A stretch of 64,000 nucleotides of DNA from Bacteroidota bacterium (GTDB taxonomy: Bacteria > Bacteroidota > Bacteroidia > Cytophagales > Cytophagaceae): positions 124,001-188,000 of the forward strand of contig JAEVZS010000022.1 of NCBI GenBank assembly GCA_023392125.1, read 5' to 3'. Within the stretch, counting starts at the first letter, position 1; every line of letters begins with the position of its first letter. The translations under genes and the position numbers were made by a program. The notes under the pieces were generated by a model. The model saw nothing but the letters and a program-made list of their open reading frames with translations, ran no database searches and was not told the origin of the DNA. This document shows positions 1 to 9,465 of this stretch, in pieces.

Positions 1-2841
1 TTCTCCTGCAACTATATTTACAATATATACTCCGGGAGTAGTTCCAACTTTAAAGCTAAAAGTCTTATTGTGTAGATCAACTTTATTATATTCAGCAATC
101 ATACGACCAGCTACATCATACAACCTGACATCAGCAGCCTCTTCAATATCTGCCCCTGTCAGCGTCACATCCCGTCCTTTGGAAAATACTCTTACAAAAC
201 CTGAATTAATGCCTTCCATAGCCGTAATCACAGCATTTTCAAAATGTAATGTAAAACGGCCTGATCGTTCCTCCAGATTAGTAGAAAAAGTATAGGATTG
301 ATCAATACCGATCGGATGCATTACATTCAGCACCTTGTCTTCTAAGTAAATTTCATATGGCAAGTCATATGTATATTCCTCAGAGAGAGTAATTGTATAT
401 GTTCCTGCAACTTTAGGTTCAAATGCCAACAATATAGAGTACTTGGCAAACATATCAGGCACACTATTAATAGAGTAATTGACACCATCCTTATAGGAGA
501 AGAAAGAAGGAACAGAGCCTCCATTTCTGAACTTATAAGCATCCATATCCGGATCAAAGCCGACAGTCGCATCACTACTCAAACGCACATATGTGGCATC
601 AGAATATTGACCATTACTTACGTTCAACTTCAGCACATTTGTCGGCTGCACCTTTCTTCTGAGAATATTTGAACTCCCAAGCCCGGCTTCTTTGCTAAAT
701 GTAAACGTATTATTAATCGGCGTATTACCAGAGTTTGGCAAATAAACCATAACCCCCTGCATAGGACTAAGTCTGTTATAATTTCCTGTTGCCGGCACTC
801 CGTCTATATATGGCTGGAACTGATCTCCCATCTGATAATAAATTCCACGATAAATAGCAGTATTCCCAGATACCTCCAGCAACTCGTCCCAATCCACATC
901 AAACGCAAATGGATTACCAATAAGGTTCCATCCGGTATAGCCAGCAGCAAATTGTCCATTGACAGGCGTAGAAACAACCGGCACACTTACTGTTGCTCTG
1001 GTATTGTCGTAAGTTCCAGACACACGTATTATCGGATTAGATGAATTAGTTTCCGCCGAGTGACAAGCATAAGCCTTTCCATCAGCAGCAAGCGCTGTCG
1101 CGTTAGATAATGGTACAAGATAATGAGGTGCAGCCTTGTCATCGTATCTAAATACATATTCAAAACCCGCTGATTTCAAATCCGATACGGATGCTCCTAC
1201 AGGAAACGACACTGCCGTATATCCTTTTTTGGAAGCTGACTTTATAAAGGTGAGATTCCCATTCAAACCGCCGTTACCTTCAGGATTTATATAGCCCGTA
1301 TTTAAGTCCAATGCCAAGGTACCATTAATTGAAGAGATACCGCCAGTCTGCAGATAAAGCGCGTGATTAATCGTATCCTGACCATCAAAGTTTAGTCCGC
1401 CAACAATGGTTACATCCCAAAACTGTCCTACACCTGATGTACCGCGAGAAGCACTAGGCTGAGCAAAAACCACCCGACCCTCATTATGTATAAAGCTTCC
1501 TCCAGAATTAACAATCAGACTTCCAGAAACAGTCAGTATCTGTGGAGCCGAAAAATCAACACCGGAGTCTATAATAAGGTTGTGGAAATTATTAACACCT
1601 GTCCCGATAAGTGTCGAAGTAGTACCGGCTAAGCGCACTGTACCTGTCTGTCCGTTAAATGTTCCGCTGTTCGTCCAACCAGCAACAACTGTAAGTTCAG
1701 TGTCTGTATTACCATTATGAATACCATTAAAAATCGCATTTTCCCTAATATTCACCTCTTTTACCAAAACAGACGCATCGAGATTGACACCTGAAGAATT
1801 CTCAAATACCAATCTCGGGAACGTATCAATAGCAACAAAATCTGTAAATCCTGCTCGTTGAACCCCTATTCCTCTATATACAATTTCCGCATTATCCCCA
1901 AAGTCTATACCAAGCACAGGGTTGAAACCGTCAAGTCCTGCTATGTGCTCCGTAATTAATGTACCATTAAGAAACAATTGAGTCTCATTATCAACCGAAA
2001 TAGTCGCTCCACCAGACAAATGAAAACTAGCGCCTTCTTCAACCAGAATATCCACATTTACTTTCATCTGCCGACCAGAGTTATTAAAGACTCCGCCATT
2101 TCTAACAATCAGATCTCCTCCTACATATCCCGTCCGCCCACCAACATTCCCGATAATTTCCACCGAACTTCCATCTACAACCAGATTAGGATATTCTATC
2201 TTTGTATCTCCTCCCATATAAATCTGCTGAGATATACCTTTAAGAATTACTGCAGCAGTAGATGGTGCATTCAAAAAACCACCATTTTGAGGCAAAATCA
2301 TATTACCCGCTAGTTCTAACTGGGCTTCTCCTATCATTCTAATACCCGAAAAATCACCGCTCAAACTTCCTCGAATAGTTAAATCACCCTGAATTATCGC
2401 TTTAGCTCCAACTCCCGTTCCTTCTATTTCAACCTCAACATCCTCATCTTCCTCCTCATCATATACCATTTCATATGACAAAGATCCAATCACTATTGAT
2501 TTAACAAGCGGATTTCCGCCTGAGGTTCCTCCTCTGAATATATTGCAGCCACCATTTACCGTCAACGAGTGGCCGTCTGAGATAATCAATCTAGCGGTTG
2601 TACCCCCATTGGATGTTCCTATGTTTAAGTTGTTAATAATAACATCCTTATCCAGAATAATCACTGCTCCATTAGCTATAGTAACATCATCTCCTGAAGA
2701 AGGTTCCCCGTTGGACCAAGTGCTAGAGTTGCTCCAATTTCCATTAACAACAACATTACTAATTCTAGTTGTCTGGGCCAGTGAATGACTCGTCCAAAGT
2801 ACTCCACTCAATAAAATTACAATCTGTATATATTTTCTCAT
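1..2841 (-). CDS. Large secreted protein with T9SS type A sorting domain (3' end cut by window edge)
   Basis: An uninterrupted frame runs on the minus strand from ATG 2841-2839 to base 1: 947 codons with no stop, so the gene continues beyond the window. The N-terminus (MRKYIQIVILLSGV...SLAQ) is a signal peptide. The body is rich in Gly, Asn, Thr and Val with recurring beta-strand patterns (GNWSNSSTWSNG, then repeated LIV-N-GG-F-N units), as in large Bacteroidota surface adhesin-like proteins. The last ~75 residues (VRVFSKGRDVTL...VRLYDVAGRMI...TPGVYIVNI) match the T9SS type A C-terminal sorting domain, so only about 10-20 residues are probably missing. The inferred fate is export by Sec, crossing the outer membrane by T9SS, then attachment or release at the surface. 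The substrate or partner is unknown. No enzymatic motif was recognised. Confidence 0.85.
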   Translation of the reverse strand, partial: MRKYIQIVILLSGVLWTSHSLAQTTRISNVVVNGNWSNSSTWSNGEPSSGDDVTIANGAVIILDKDVIINNLNIGTSNGGTTARLIISDGHSLTVNGGCNIFRGGTSGGNPLVKSIVIGSLSYEMVYDEEEDEDVEVEIEGTGVGAKAIIQGDLTIRGSLSGDFSGIRMIGEAQLELAGNMILPQNGGFLNAPSTAAVILKGISQQIYMGGDTKIEYPNLVVDGSSVEIIGNVGGRTGYVGGDLIVRNGGVFNNSGRQMKVNVDILVEEGASFHLSGGATISVDNETQLFLNGTLITEHIAGLDGFNPVLGIDFGDNAEIVYRGIGVQRAGFTDFVAIDTFPRLVFENSSGVNLDASVLVKEVNIRENAIFNGIHNGNTDTELTVVAGWTNSGTFNGQTGTVRLAGTTSTLIGTGVNNFHNLIIDSGVDFSAPQILTVSGSLIVNSGGSFIHNEGRVVFAQPSASRGTSGVGQFWDVTIVGGLNFDGQDTINHALYLQTGGISSINGTLALDLNTGYINPEGNGGLNGNLTFIKSASKKGYTAVSFPVGASVSDLKSAGFEYVFRYDDKAAPHYLVPLSNATALAADGKAYACHSAETNSSNPIIRVSGTYDNTRATVSVPVVSTPVNGQFAAGYTGWNLIGNPFAFDVDWDELLEVSGNTAIYRGIYYQMGDQFQPYIDGVPATGNYNRLSPMQGVMVYLPNSGNTPINNTFTFSKEAGLGSSNILRRKVQPTNVLKLNVSNGQYSDATYVRLSSDATVGFDPDMDAYKFRNGGSVPSFFSYKDGVNYSINSVPDMFAKYSILLAFEPKVAGTYTITLSEEYTYDLPYEIYLEDKVLNVMHPIGIDQSYTFSTNLEERSGRFTLHFENAVITAMEGINSGFVRVFSKGRDVTLTGADIEEAADVRLYDVAGRMIAEYNKVDLHNKTFSFKVGTTPGVYIVNIVAGE

Positions 2842-3223
2842 GATTAGTTGATAAGCAGTATTTGATTGCGTCTGGCATAGATTTGCCAGTTTTGCATATT
2901 TTTTATAATGGACTTATAAAGTTAGTTATGATAAATCAGATTTACAAAGACAGAAGTTTCATAGTTTCAACTCTCCGACAAGTCAGCATATTGGGGTTAG
3001 CATTGCCAATTTTCGCCTCAAAAATACGCACAGTTAAGGTAAACAAGCCCCGTTATTCGATGAACAGCTAAAATATCTTCATCAGACAATATCTTGCCAC
3101 GTCAAGATTAAAATACTTTATATCTCAGTAACAGATAAATGCATCTCAACAAGCCAGAAAATAGTAAAGGGTAAAACATACCTTCTGCATGTCCGGTTAA
3201 AATTTAATAAGGATCATGTCTGA
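2842..3223. other. Intergenic region between divergent genes
   Basis: This 382-bp AT-rich stretch separates the divergent T9SS cargo gene and the TPR gene, so both promoters should lie here. I found no clear TTTG-N19-TAnnTTTG pair for either. A 69-codon frame at 2862-3071 has no recognisable protein features and I treat it as chance. Confidence 0.5.
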
Positions 3224-4276
3224 ATGCTATTTGTAAAAATTCTGCTATGTACAATTTTAAGTTTCGGGGTTTTAAAAGCTTCATCGCAATCAGATGTCTT
3301 TACGGCACCTGTTGCAGATGAACAGACGGGAATGTACTCGTACATGGCCGGCATCTATTTTATACGAAAAAAGGAATACCCAAAAGCATGTCTTGCCTTT
3401 GATGAGGCCGAGAAACAGCTCCCCGATCCGTTAAAGCTTTATTATCTCCGAGGTATTGCATACAGCAGACAAGATATGCATCAGAAAGCTATCGAGGACT
3501 TTTATCGGGACCATTTCCTCGTACCTGGCAGAGCATCTTATACAACGGCACAATCTTTTGCCGCCCTCCAGGCAGTAAGCTCTTCACTGAAATGGCTGGA
3601 TACAGCCCGATCTTATCAGATACGGTATAGCCGGAAATCGATTCTTGATGATCCCTGTTTTCAAAAAATACGCTCCAGCCGAAAATTGCGGAAAAAGCTC
3701 AGACATTATACATTTTTTCTGACTGAACGCTATGTACGCATAGCCAGAAAACGAGTAAAGGAAAAAGATCATGCCGGTGCACTGGAGTACTTAGATAAGG
3801 CGCTTGCTATCCAGCCGGGAATACCGGAATGGTATCAGATGAAAGCCCGCATCTACCGACAGCTTGGTGAATATTCCAAAGAAAGAGAGTGTTATTTTGA
3901 AGAAGCTTCTTTTCGGCCTTTTGATAAAGCTGAGGTGTACGAAGATATCGCTTTCTCTTACTTTGCTCAGGGTGATCCTCAAAACGCTGTTATCTGGCTC
4001 CATCAGACAATCATGGAGGACTCTTCTTTCATTGCCAGGCAACTTGATATTGCAGAGATTTATGTGGCATCAGGAGAAGTTGACAAAGCAACCGAAATTC
4101 TTGATGGCTATATGAAAAAGGTCCCCATGGACCATTATGCTTATTTTCTTCAGGCATTGCTGCTGACAGACATGCCCCGGAAACGTCTGCTGGCAGAAAC
4201 AGCCATACAGCTTTGCAGACAACAGAATGAAGACATTCCCAATGAATATGTCAACTTGCATAATAAACTGAAATAA
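3224..4276 (+). CDS. Exported TPR-repeat protein
   Basis: 350 aa. The N-terminus (MLFVKILLCTILSFGVLKASSQ) is a cleavable signal peptide, so the protein is periplasmic or outer-membrane associated. Helical repeats of TPR type follow, for example around residues 46-78 (AGIYFIRKKEYPKACLAFDEA), 174-206 (ALEYLDKALAIQPG) and 240-300 (AIWLHQTIMED, ATEILDGYMKKVP). TPR domains bind other proteins, and the partner here is unknown. The gene is followed 234 bp downstream by an unrelated protein on the same strand, so an operon is possible but not shown. No catalytic motif is visible. ATG 3224 fits because the signal peptide starts there. Confidence 0.75.
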   Translation: MLFVKILLCTILSFGVLKASSQSDVFTAPVADEQTGMYSYMAGIYFIRKKEYPKACLAFDEAEKQLPDPLKLYYLRGIAYSRQDMHQKAIEDFYRDHFLVPGRASYTTAQSFAALQAVSSSLKWLDTARSYQIRYSRKSILDDPCFQKIRSSRKLRKKLRHYTFFLTERYVRIARKRVKEKDHAGALEYLDKALAIQPGIPEWYQMKARIYRQLGEYSKERECYFEEASFRPFDKAEVYEDIAFSYFAQGDPQNAVIWLHQTIMEDSSFIARQLDIAEIYVASGEVDKATEILDGYMKKVPMDHYAYFLQALLLTDMPRKRLLAETAIQLCRQQNEDIPNEYVNLHNKLK

Positions 4277-4510
4277 ATAGGATTAGCTTCACTATATACT
4301 GATTTTCAGTTGTTTTTAACTGTTAAAAGAAAAAGTTTAATGCTTAAGGCTCAAAGAACCCGATATGGTTGTCAGAACAAACCAGTACACTCCATTTTTC
4401 TGCTAATAGACGGCTTCATCAAGCCTGGAGCTGCGCCTGCTACCCTTGCAGACAATTCTCTTTTTGCTCCAGAATCCCTATATTCACGATGAACTAATCC
4501 GTATCCAAAA

Positions 4511-5404
4511 TTGAAAGCTCAGATATTACGCAAGGCATCTATACCTGAAATTGAATCTGCTTCGGGAATGGAAGTAATCAGAGGCATGATTTATATTGTA
4601 GCTAATAATTCGACTGAATTGATATGTCTTGATCCTTATCTGAATATCAAATACCGGCTCGCTCTGACAAATGAAACGAACCTGCCTGAACAACCTGGCA
4701 ATAAACTGACTGCCATGTGCAGTTTTGAGATCAACAATTTCTCTCATTTACTTATACTGCCTCCGGGTAGCATTTCCGGTGCGGATAAAGCCTGCCTGAT
4801 AAAATTACCAACTCCATACAACCGCAGGCATCTGGTCAGGAAGAGAGAGCTGGAAGAATTTTATAATCTGCTGCGTATCAATGATTCAATAACATCTACC
4901 CGGGAGTTGTCCATAAGATGTGTCACTGCCGGCAATGATTTTATTGCCCTGTTCAATCCGGGACAGAGTCATAATTCAGTGATGTATTTCTATAAAGAAG
5001 AATTTATTGAGTTTATTCAGGGAGATACGGAGTCTGTACCATTCCCGCTGGCAATGACCTTTGAACTTCCCAGGCAACTAAGCCCTTCCGGGATCTCAGT
5101 CTTTGACGATAAACTATTCTGGTCTGCTTTTCATACCCGGCAACATGCCTCCTTCGATCAAAGCTGTATAGGCTGGAAGCCTTTACGTAGTTTTGAGCGT
5201 ATCCGTGGTATGATGAGCATTCCGGTTGAAGAAGAAAGTCATCTGTGTCAGCCGGAAGACCCCGAGACGGGACCATATATGGGGCATATCAGCTCAATAT
5301 GTGTGACAGATCAGCCGGAAGCCAATGTTTATTCTGCCCTGGCCCTGGGCAGACATAGCTCTGGCAAAACAGAGCTTTTACTTATGGATGTTTATATTTA
5401 TTAA
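4511..5404 (+). CDS. Uncharacterised Bacteroidota protein (possibly DUF6929-like)
   Basis: 297 aa with no signal peptide and no membrane segment. The only in-frame start before the conserved-looking N-terminus is TTG 4511. The first ATG (codon 20) would remove the segment IPEIESASGMEV, which looks like part of the fold. The sequence alternates short hydrophobic strands with polar turns (MIYIVANNSTELICLDPYL, DDKLFWSAFHTRQ, ALALGRHSSGKTELLLMDVYIY), as in beta-propeller-like proteins. From memory it resembles the Bacteroidota family DUF6929, but this is tentative. The function is unknown. The next gene, a glutamine amidotransferase, starts 84 bp downstream on the same strand. Confidence 0.6.
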   Translation: MKAQILRKASIPEIESASGMEVIRGMIYIVANNSTELICLDPYLNIKYRLALTNETNLPEQPGNKLTAMCSFEINNFSHLLILPPGSISGADKACLIKLPTPYNRRHLVRKRELEEFYNLLRINDSITSTRELSIRCVTAGNDFIALFNPGQSHNSVMYFYKEEFIEFIQGDTESVPFPLAMTFELPRQLSPSGISVFDDKLFWSAFHTRQHASFDQSCIGWKPLRSFERIRGMMSIPVEEESHLCQPEDPETGPYMGHISSICVTDQPEANVYSALALGRHSSGKTELLLMDVYIY

Positions 5405-5488
5405 GCAACTCGCAAAATGATTTATACGCATATTTTTTGTCAGGTCCTCAATCCTGCTTAGATTTATAGGCTTTATTCGATACCCGAT

Positions 5489-6181
5489 ATGAAAATTCAT
5501 TTTTTCCAACATGTACCTTTTGAGGGTTTAGGTATTTTCGAAGACTGGGCAAAAAAGCCGGGAAATAGTCTCACAAGTACACGATTTTACGAAGACCAGA
5601 AACTTCCTTTTGTTGACATATGCGATTTGCTGATAGTGATGGGTGGCCCGATGAGCATACATGATGAATCAGCTCATCCATGGCTGGTAAAAGAGAAGAA
5701 GTTTATAGAGCAGGCCCTGAATCGCGGAAAAAAAGTACTGGGAATATGTCTCGGGGCCCAGTTACTGGCTGACGTACTGGGTGCAAGGGTATACAAAAAT
5801 GCTGAAAAGGAAATAGGATGGTTTCCCGTTCAGATTCAACCCGAAGCTGCTAATCTCCCGCTTCTTAAAGGATTCAGACAAGAAGAAACTGTTTTTCACT
5901 GGCATGGCGAGACATTTGATCTGCCTGCCGGAGCAATATCACTGTTCAGAAGCAAGGCTTGCACCCAACAGGGATTTCTGTCCGGACAGCAGGCAATGGG
6001 ACTTCAGTTTCACCCGGAAATCACTGTTGCCGGTATTCAGGCGCTTATAGAAAACTGTGGTCAGGAGTTGTCTGAACAGGGAACATTCATCCAGCCGGAA
6101 GATGCTTTACATGCACACCAGAACATAAAAAACGGCCATCATCTGGCGCTGGAACTTATTACCCGATTCATTTCTTTATGA
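5489..6181 (+). CDS. Class I glutamine amidotransferase (GMP synthase-like domain protein)
   Basis: 230 aa stand-alone class I GATase. The catalytic triad is visible: nucleophile Cys87 in GICLGAQLLA and His175/Glu177 in LQFHPEIT. The oxyanion-strand motif MGGPMS is at 51-56. The domain hydrolyses glutamine to release ammonia, or acts on a gamma-glutamyl substrate. No synthetase domain is fused and the natural acceptor is unknown. Stand-alone members of this group are usually annotated GMP synthase-like or gamma-glutamyl hydrolase-like. Its stop overlaps the next gene's start by 4 bp (ATGA), so it is translationally coupled to the thermonuclease. Confidence 0.85.
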   Translation: MKIHFFQHVPFEGLGIFEDWAKKPGNSLTSTRFYEDQKLPFVDICDLLIVMGGPMSIHDESAHPWLVKEKKFIEQALNRGKKVLGICLGAQLLADVLGARVYKNAEKEIGWFPVQIQPEAANLPLLKGFRQEETVFHWHGETFDLPAGAISLFRSKACTQQGFLSGQQAMGLQFHPEITVAGIQALIENCGQELSEQGTFIQPEDALHAHQNIKNGHHLALELITRFISL

Positions 6182-6702
6182 AAAAGCTAAAAACCGGTAA
6201 GCTTACCCCTCTGGCACTTTTGGTAGCCCTGATTCTTGTTGCCTATGAGTTTTACCAGGAATACAGCCATAAAGAGCTGAATGCAAAAGTGGTCAATGTC
6301 AGCGACGGTGACACGTTCAGAGCTATTATCGATGGAGAGACTCAGCGTGTACGGCTTAGTGATATTGACTGCCCGGAAAAAAACCAGCCTTATGGTAACA
6401 AAGCCAAATTATTTACCAGTGAACGTATTAAAGGACAGCATGTCTATGTACGGATAGACGGCAAAGACAGGTACGGCAGAATACTGGGAACGGTTTTCTT
6501 GGAGGATGGCACCAATCTGAATGAAGAACTTGTAAAAAAGGGGCTGGCCTGGCATTACAAAGACTATTCGTCTAATCAGCAATTTGCTGATTTTGAGAAA
6601 CAGGCCAGAATGAGCGGTAAAGGTTTATGGTCTCAGAAAAAGCCCGTAGCCCCCTGGACTTATCGCAAAAATAAACGAAAGGCACAACCTGCCGCTGCCT
6701 GA
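6178..6702 (+). CDS. Membrane-anchored thermonuclease (SNase) family protein
   Basis: 174 aa. One N-terminal hydrophobic segment (LTPLALLVALILVAYEFY, ~9-26) anchors or exports the protein. The staphylococcal-nuclease fold follows, with catalytic-site motifs in order: DGDTF (~43-47), VRLSDIDCPE (Arg, Asp and Glu of the active site) and DRYGRILG (second catalytic Arg). A Cys replaces the Thr found in staphylococcal nuclease, which is common in bacterial homologues. Predicted role: calcium-dependent DNA/RNA hydrolysis outside the cytoplasm. The start overlaps the preceding amidotransferase stop. The gene converges with the LysE gene with one base between the stops. Confidence 0.85.
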   Translation: MKKLKTGKLTPLALLVALILVAYEFYQEYSHKELNAKVVNVSDGDTFRAIIDGETQRVRLSDIDCPEKNQPYGNKAKLFTSERIKGQHVYVRIDGKDRYGRILGTVFLEDGTNLNEELVKKGLAWHYKDYSSNQQFADFEKQARMSGKGLWSQKKPVAPWTYRKNKRKAQPAAA

Positions 6703-6703
6703 T

Positions 6704-7324
6704 TCAGAAAACCAGCTTAACTGTCTGAAAAACGGCAAGTCCCATAAAGAGTATTCCGATCGCCTTATCCATATTATATCTTGTCAGATTAAACTGCTTG
6801 TCCAGCTTATTTCCTCCAAGCACCACCAGAGTCAGCAAAAGACTTGTGCCGCAAATAATTCCAAGCACAAAAAAATTAAGCAAAGCAGAATCGTTTTTTA
6901 TCCAGTTATTGCTGAGCATATATGTCCCGTAAGCAACCCAGAATGGTATCTGCAACGGATTGACCAGTCCTATAAGAACTCCTTTAAAAAAATTACTTTT
7001 CTTATTGCCGGCAACTTTGGGCTTATCAGCCGGCCGGGATTTCTTATTAAAACTATACAGGCTCAAAGTCACAAAAGCGGGGATGGCAACCAATTGTATA
7101 TACAGCTCTACATCCCGGTTTGCAAGCAGATAAGCGCTAAATTTTATGGCAATATAGCTGTATGCCAGTTCTACAATAGTTGCTCCCAGCGCAAAGATCA
7201 ACCCTGCCTTTATCCCCCGGTCAAGAGTGGTCTGCAAAACAGAAAGATTGACACTACCCAACGGGATTGATCCGATAAAACTCACCACCATACCAATCAG
7301 AAAGTGCCAGATAATTGCCTCCAT
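6704..7324 (-). CDS. LysE/RhtB family exporter
   Basis: 206 aa, the usual length for this family, with about six hydrophobic segments. The N-terminal segment (FLIGMVVSFIGSIPLGSVNLSVLQT) carries the PxGPxN-like signature of LysE transporters in the variant form IPLGSVN. The GVLIGLVNPLQIPFW segment in the second half matches the conserved NP motif of the fourth helix. Family members export amino acids or related small molecules, and the substrate cannot be read from sequence. It is a single gene converging on the nuclease gene. Confidence 0.8.
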   Translation of the reverse strand: MEAIIWHFLIGMVVSFIGSIPLGSVNLSVLQTTLDRGIKAGLIFALGATIVELAYSYIAIKFSAYLLANRDVELYIQLVAIPAFVTLSLYSFNKKSRPADKPKVAGNKKSNFFKGVLIGLVNPLQIPFWVAYGTYMLSNNWIKNDSALLNFFVLGIICGTSLLLTLVVLGGNKLDKQFNLTRYNMDKAIGILFMGLAVFQTVKLVF

Positions 7325-7431
7325 TATTATCTTTTAACTAGTTATCATCATGCTCCCTTTTAATAAGAGAACAAAAGAGCGGGCAAATTTAACGAAATTT
7401 TAATTAAAGAATTGCGAGGGAACTTCTCCGG

Positions 7432-8181
7432 CTACTGATTCCCGATTGTAAACATTAGATCTTCATACAGGGGGTGCGATTGCATAATCCTGATAATGGT
7501 AGCCGGCTTCATGTATCGTTCCCGGCCGGTTTTCTCCATATTTTGCAGATCTTCCACAGAAAAATCATCCACTCCTGAATACGATTTGATAATCATATGA
7601 TCTCTGACTGCATTGCTCCAGGCAAGGAGCTGAAAACCGAGGCCATGGTCAATGGTTTTACGGTCCGTTTCGAATTCAAAACGATCTATCCATTTGGACG
7701 ACAGGTTTCCCCAGGATATCCCAAGCAGTCCCAGGCTGCCCCGCTGGGAAAAATCGACTACATGTGTAAGTTCATGCCCCAGCACTCCGATCTGCGCGTT
7801 AAGATTTAGCTTTGAAAATTCAATATGTTTCAGGTATTTTTCAGTGTCTCTGCTTATAACAATCAGGTAAGTGCGTTTGTGGGGTTGTCTGAATAATGCG
7901 CTAAACAGCTCCGGTCTGGTGAGAAGGGGACTTTTTTTATCTCTCAGCACAACACGTATCCGGATATCCTTGAGCTCCGGATAATAGCTAAGCGCCACAA
8001 GAACAGGCTTTTCATATTCGGCAGGAATTTCCTTAAATTTCCCGTATTCCTGTCTGAGACGATCAAAATCTACCGATTCGATGTATTCATCCAACGAAAC
8101 ATGAATTACCTGCTGAGAAAAGCCAGCCTGAAGGATAAATACCATATAGGCGATTAAGCAGACCGTCCGGTATAGGTTCAT
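7432..8181 (-). CDS. Exported HExxH putative metallopeptidase
   Basis: 249 aa with a signal peptide (MNLYRTVCLIAYMVFILQAGFSQQ). The zinc-binding motif HELTH is at residues 136-140. A possible third ligand lies in FEFETDRK (Glu171/Asp173), about 31 residues downstream, as in gluzincin-type peptidases. I did not recognise a named family, and substrate and activity are inferred only from the motif. The gene is 70 bp downstream of the TPM/LemA genes on the same strand and may be co-transcribed with them. The envelope location fits those neighbours. Confidence 0.6.
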   Translation of the reverse strand: MNLYRTVCLIAYMVFILQAGFSQQVIHVSLDEYIESVDFDRLRQEYGKFKEIPAEYEKPVLVALSYYPELKDIRIRVVLRDKKSPLLTRPELFSALFRQPHKRTYLIVISRDTEKYLKHIEFSKLNLNAQIGVLGHELTHVVDFSQRGSLGLLGISWGNLSSKWIDRFEFETDRKTIDHGLGFQLLAWSNAVRDHMIIKSYSGVDDFSVEDLQNMEKTGRERYMKPATIIRIMQSHPLYEDLMFTIGNQ

Positions 8182-8251
8182 TTTGTTGACAGGAATTTGT
8201 AATATATACCGGAGCTTTTGAAAAAATGTTATTCATGAGATCCGGGAACTG

Positions 8252-8998
8252 CTACCAGCTTCCACCGGCTCCGCCACCACCAAAGCCGCCACCGCCAAAA
8301 CCACCAAAGCTTCCGCCGCCTCTGGAGGATCGGCCACTGCCAAGCCCTCCATAAAAACCTCCGCCGCTGTAGCCGCGACCCGAATACGTCGTGTAGCGTC
8401 CTCCGTTTCCATTATTTTTATTCCCAAGAGAAAATAATACAAGTAATACTACTACAATAAGGACGATCAGCAAGCTTCCAACCTTGTTGTCAGACTTCTG
8501 GTCAGCCTTAAATTCTCCTGATGCGGCCAGCATTAATGCAGAAGTCCCCTGTTCCAGTCCTGCAAAATAATCGCCCTTTCTGAATGCCGGGGTAATGACC
8601 CTGTCTATAATATTTTTTGCCAGAGCATCAGGAATCGCCCCTTCCAGCCCATATCCTGTAGCTATCCAGATTTTTCGGTCATCTACAGCTACATACAAAA
8701 GCAGACCATTGTCTTTACCCTTCTGGCCGATTCCCCATTTCTCGGCCACCCGTTCAGCATAGTCCGAGTAATCATAGCCACCGGGAACTTTTTTATCAAT
8801 CAGAACCGCTATCTGCGTCGATGTAGTATCCTGGTAGTTTAGTAGCTTCTGTTCAAGAAAGCGAACCTGTTCGGAGCCCAAAACACCGGCATTATCTGTC
8901 ACAAGACGCCTGGCCACCAAAGCCAGATCATCAACCTGAGCCATAAGCCCGGATAGTACGCTGCAATAAAAAAATATAAACAGAAAGAAACGTTTCAT
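8252..8998 (-). CDS. TPM domain membrane protein (YgcG-like)
   Basis: About 248 aa. ATG 8998 is preferred over the TTG two codons upstream. A signal peptide (MKRFFLFIFFYCSVLSGLMAQ) is followed by the TPM domain (~30-150: VTDNAGVL, QIAVLIDKKVPGG, LLLYVAVDDRKIWIATGYGLEG). A transmembrane helix (SLLIVLIVVVLLVLFSLG, ~173-190) comes next, then a low-complexity Gly/Ser tail ending GGGFGGGGAGGSW. That architecture is typical of the YgcG/TPM_phosphatase family, whose role is poorly defined and includes photosystem assembly in plants. It sits in a block with another TPM protein and LemA, a recurrent trio in Bacteroidota. Confidence 0.85.
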   Translation of the reverse strand: MKRFFLFIFFYCSVLSGLMAQVDDLALVARRLVTDNAGVLGSEQVRFLEQKLLNYQDTTSTQIAVLIDKKVPGGYDYSDYAERVAEKWGIGQKGKDNGLLLYVAVDDRKIWIATGYGLEGAIPDALAKNIIDRVITPAFRKGDYFAGLEQGTSALMLAASGEFKADQKSDNKVGSLLIVLIVVVLLVLFSLGNKNNGNGGRYTTYSGRGYSGGGFYGGLGSGRSSRGGGSFGGFGGGGFGGGGAGGSW

Positions 8999-9007
8999 TC
9001 GCAAGTA

Positions 9008-9457
9008 TTAATTGGTGCCAAAAGACAAGTCATCCGGCAATTCGTTAACATCATCATCTGAATAGGGGAAATGCTCTTTTAAAGCTATTCCGGCTTTAAG
9101 AATACCTTCCTTAAGACCTTGTGAAAACTGCCCGGTACGAAACAAATGCTGCATATGCTTTTTAATGTCGTCCCAGAAATTGGCAGGGACAGCATCATTG
9201 ATACCTTTGTCCCCTATAATGGCAAACTTATGATCTTCAACGGCAAGGTAAAACAAAACCCCGTTTTTCAGTTCGGTTTCATGCATATGCAGAGAGGCAA
9301 ATACAGATACTGCCCGGTCCAATACCGCTTCTTTGCATTTTCGTTCAATATGAACTCGAATTTCCCCGGAAGTTTTCCGTTCTGCCTGCTGGATACAGTC
9401 AACAATCTCCTTTTTTTCCTGTTCGGTAAAAAACTCCTTTGCCATAGCATTAGTCAT
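9008..9457 (-). CDS. Short TPM domain protein
   Basis: 149 aa. A single TPM domain without signal peptide or membrane helix (FFTEQEKKEIVDCI, TSGEIRVHIERKC, GVLFYLAVEDHKFAIIGDKGI). It is therefore a shorter, probably cytoplasmic or peripheral partner of the neighbouring YgcG-like protein. Spacing is 9 bp to that downstream gene and 8 bp from upstream lemA, so the three are almost certainly one operon. The molecular function is unknown. Confidence 0.8.
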   Translation of the reverse strand: MTNAMAKEFFTEQEKKEIVDCIQQAERKTSGEIRVHIERKCKEAVLDRAVSVFASLHMHETELKNGVLFYLAVEDHKFAIIGDKGINDAVPANFWDDIKKHMQHLFRTGQFSQGLKEGILKAGIALKEHFPYSDDDVNELPDDLSFGTN

Positions 9458-9465
9458 TTATCCGG

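Noticed and set aside
2862..3071. 69-codon frame between the T9SS cargo gene and the TPR gene
   Set aside because: No homology pattern, signal or helix, and AT-rich non-coding composition. It lies where divergent promoters are expected.
4310..4492. 60-codon frame between the TPR and unknown protein genes
   Set aside because: No recognisable protein features; treated as chance.
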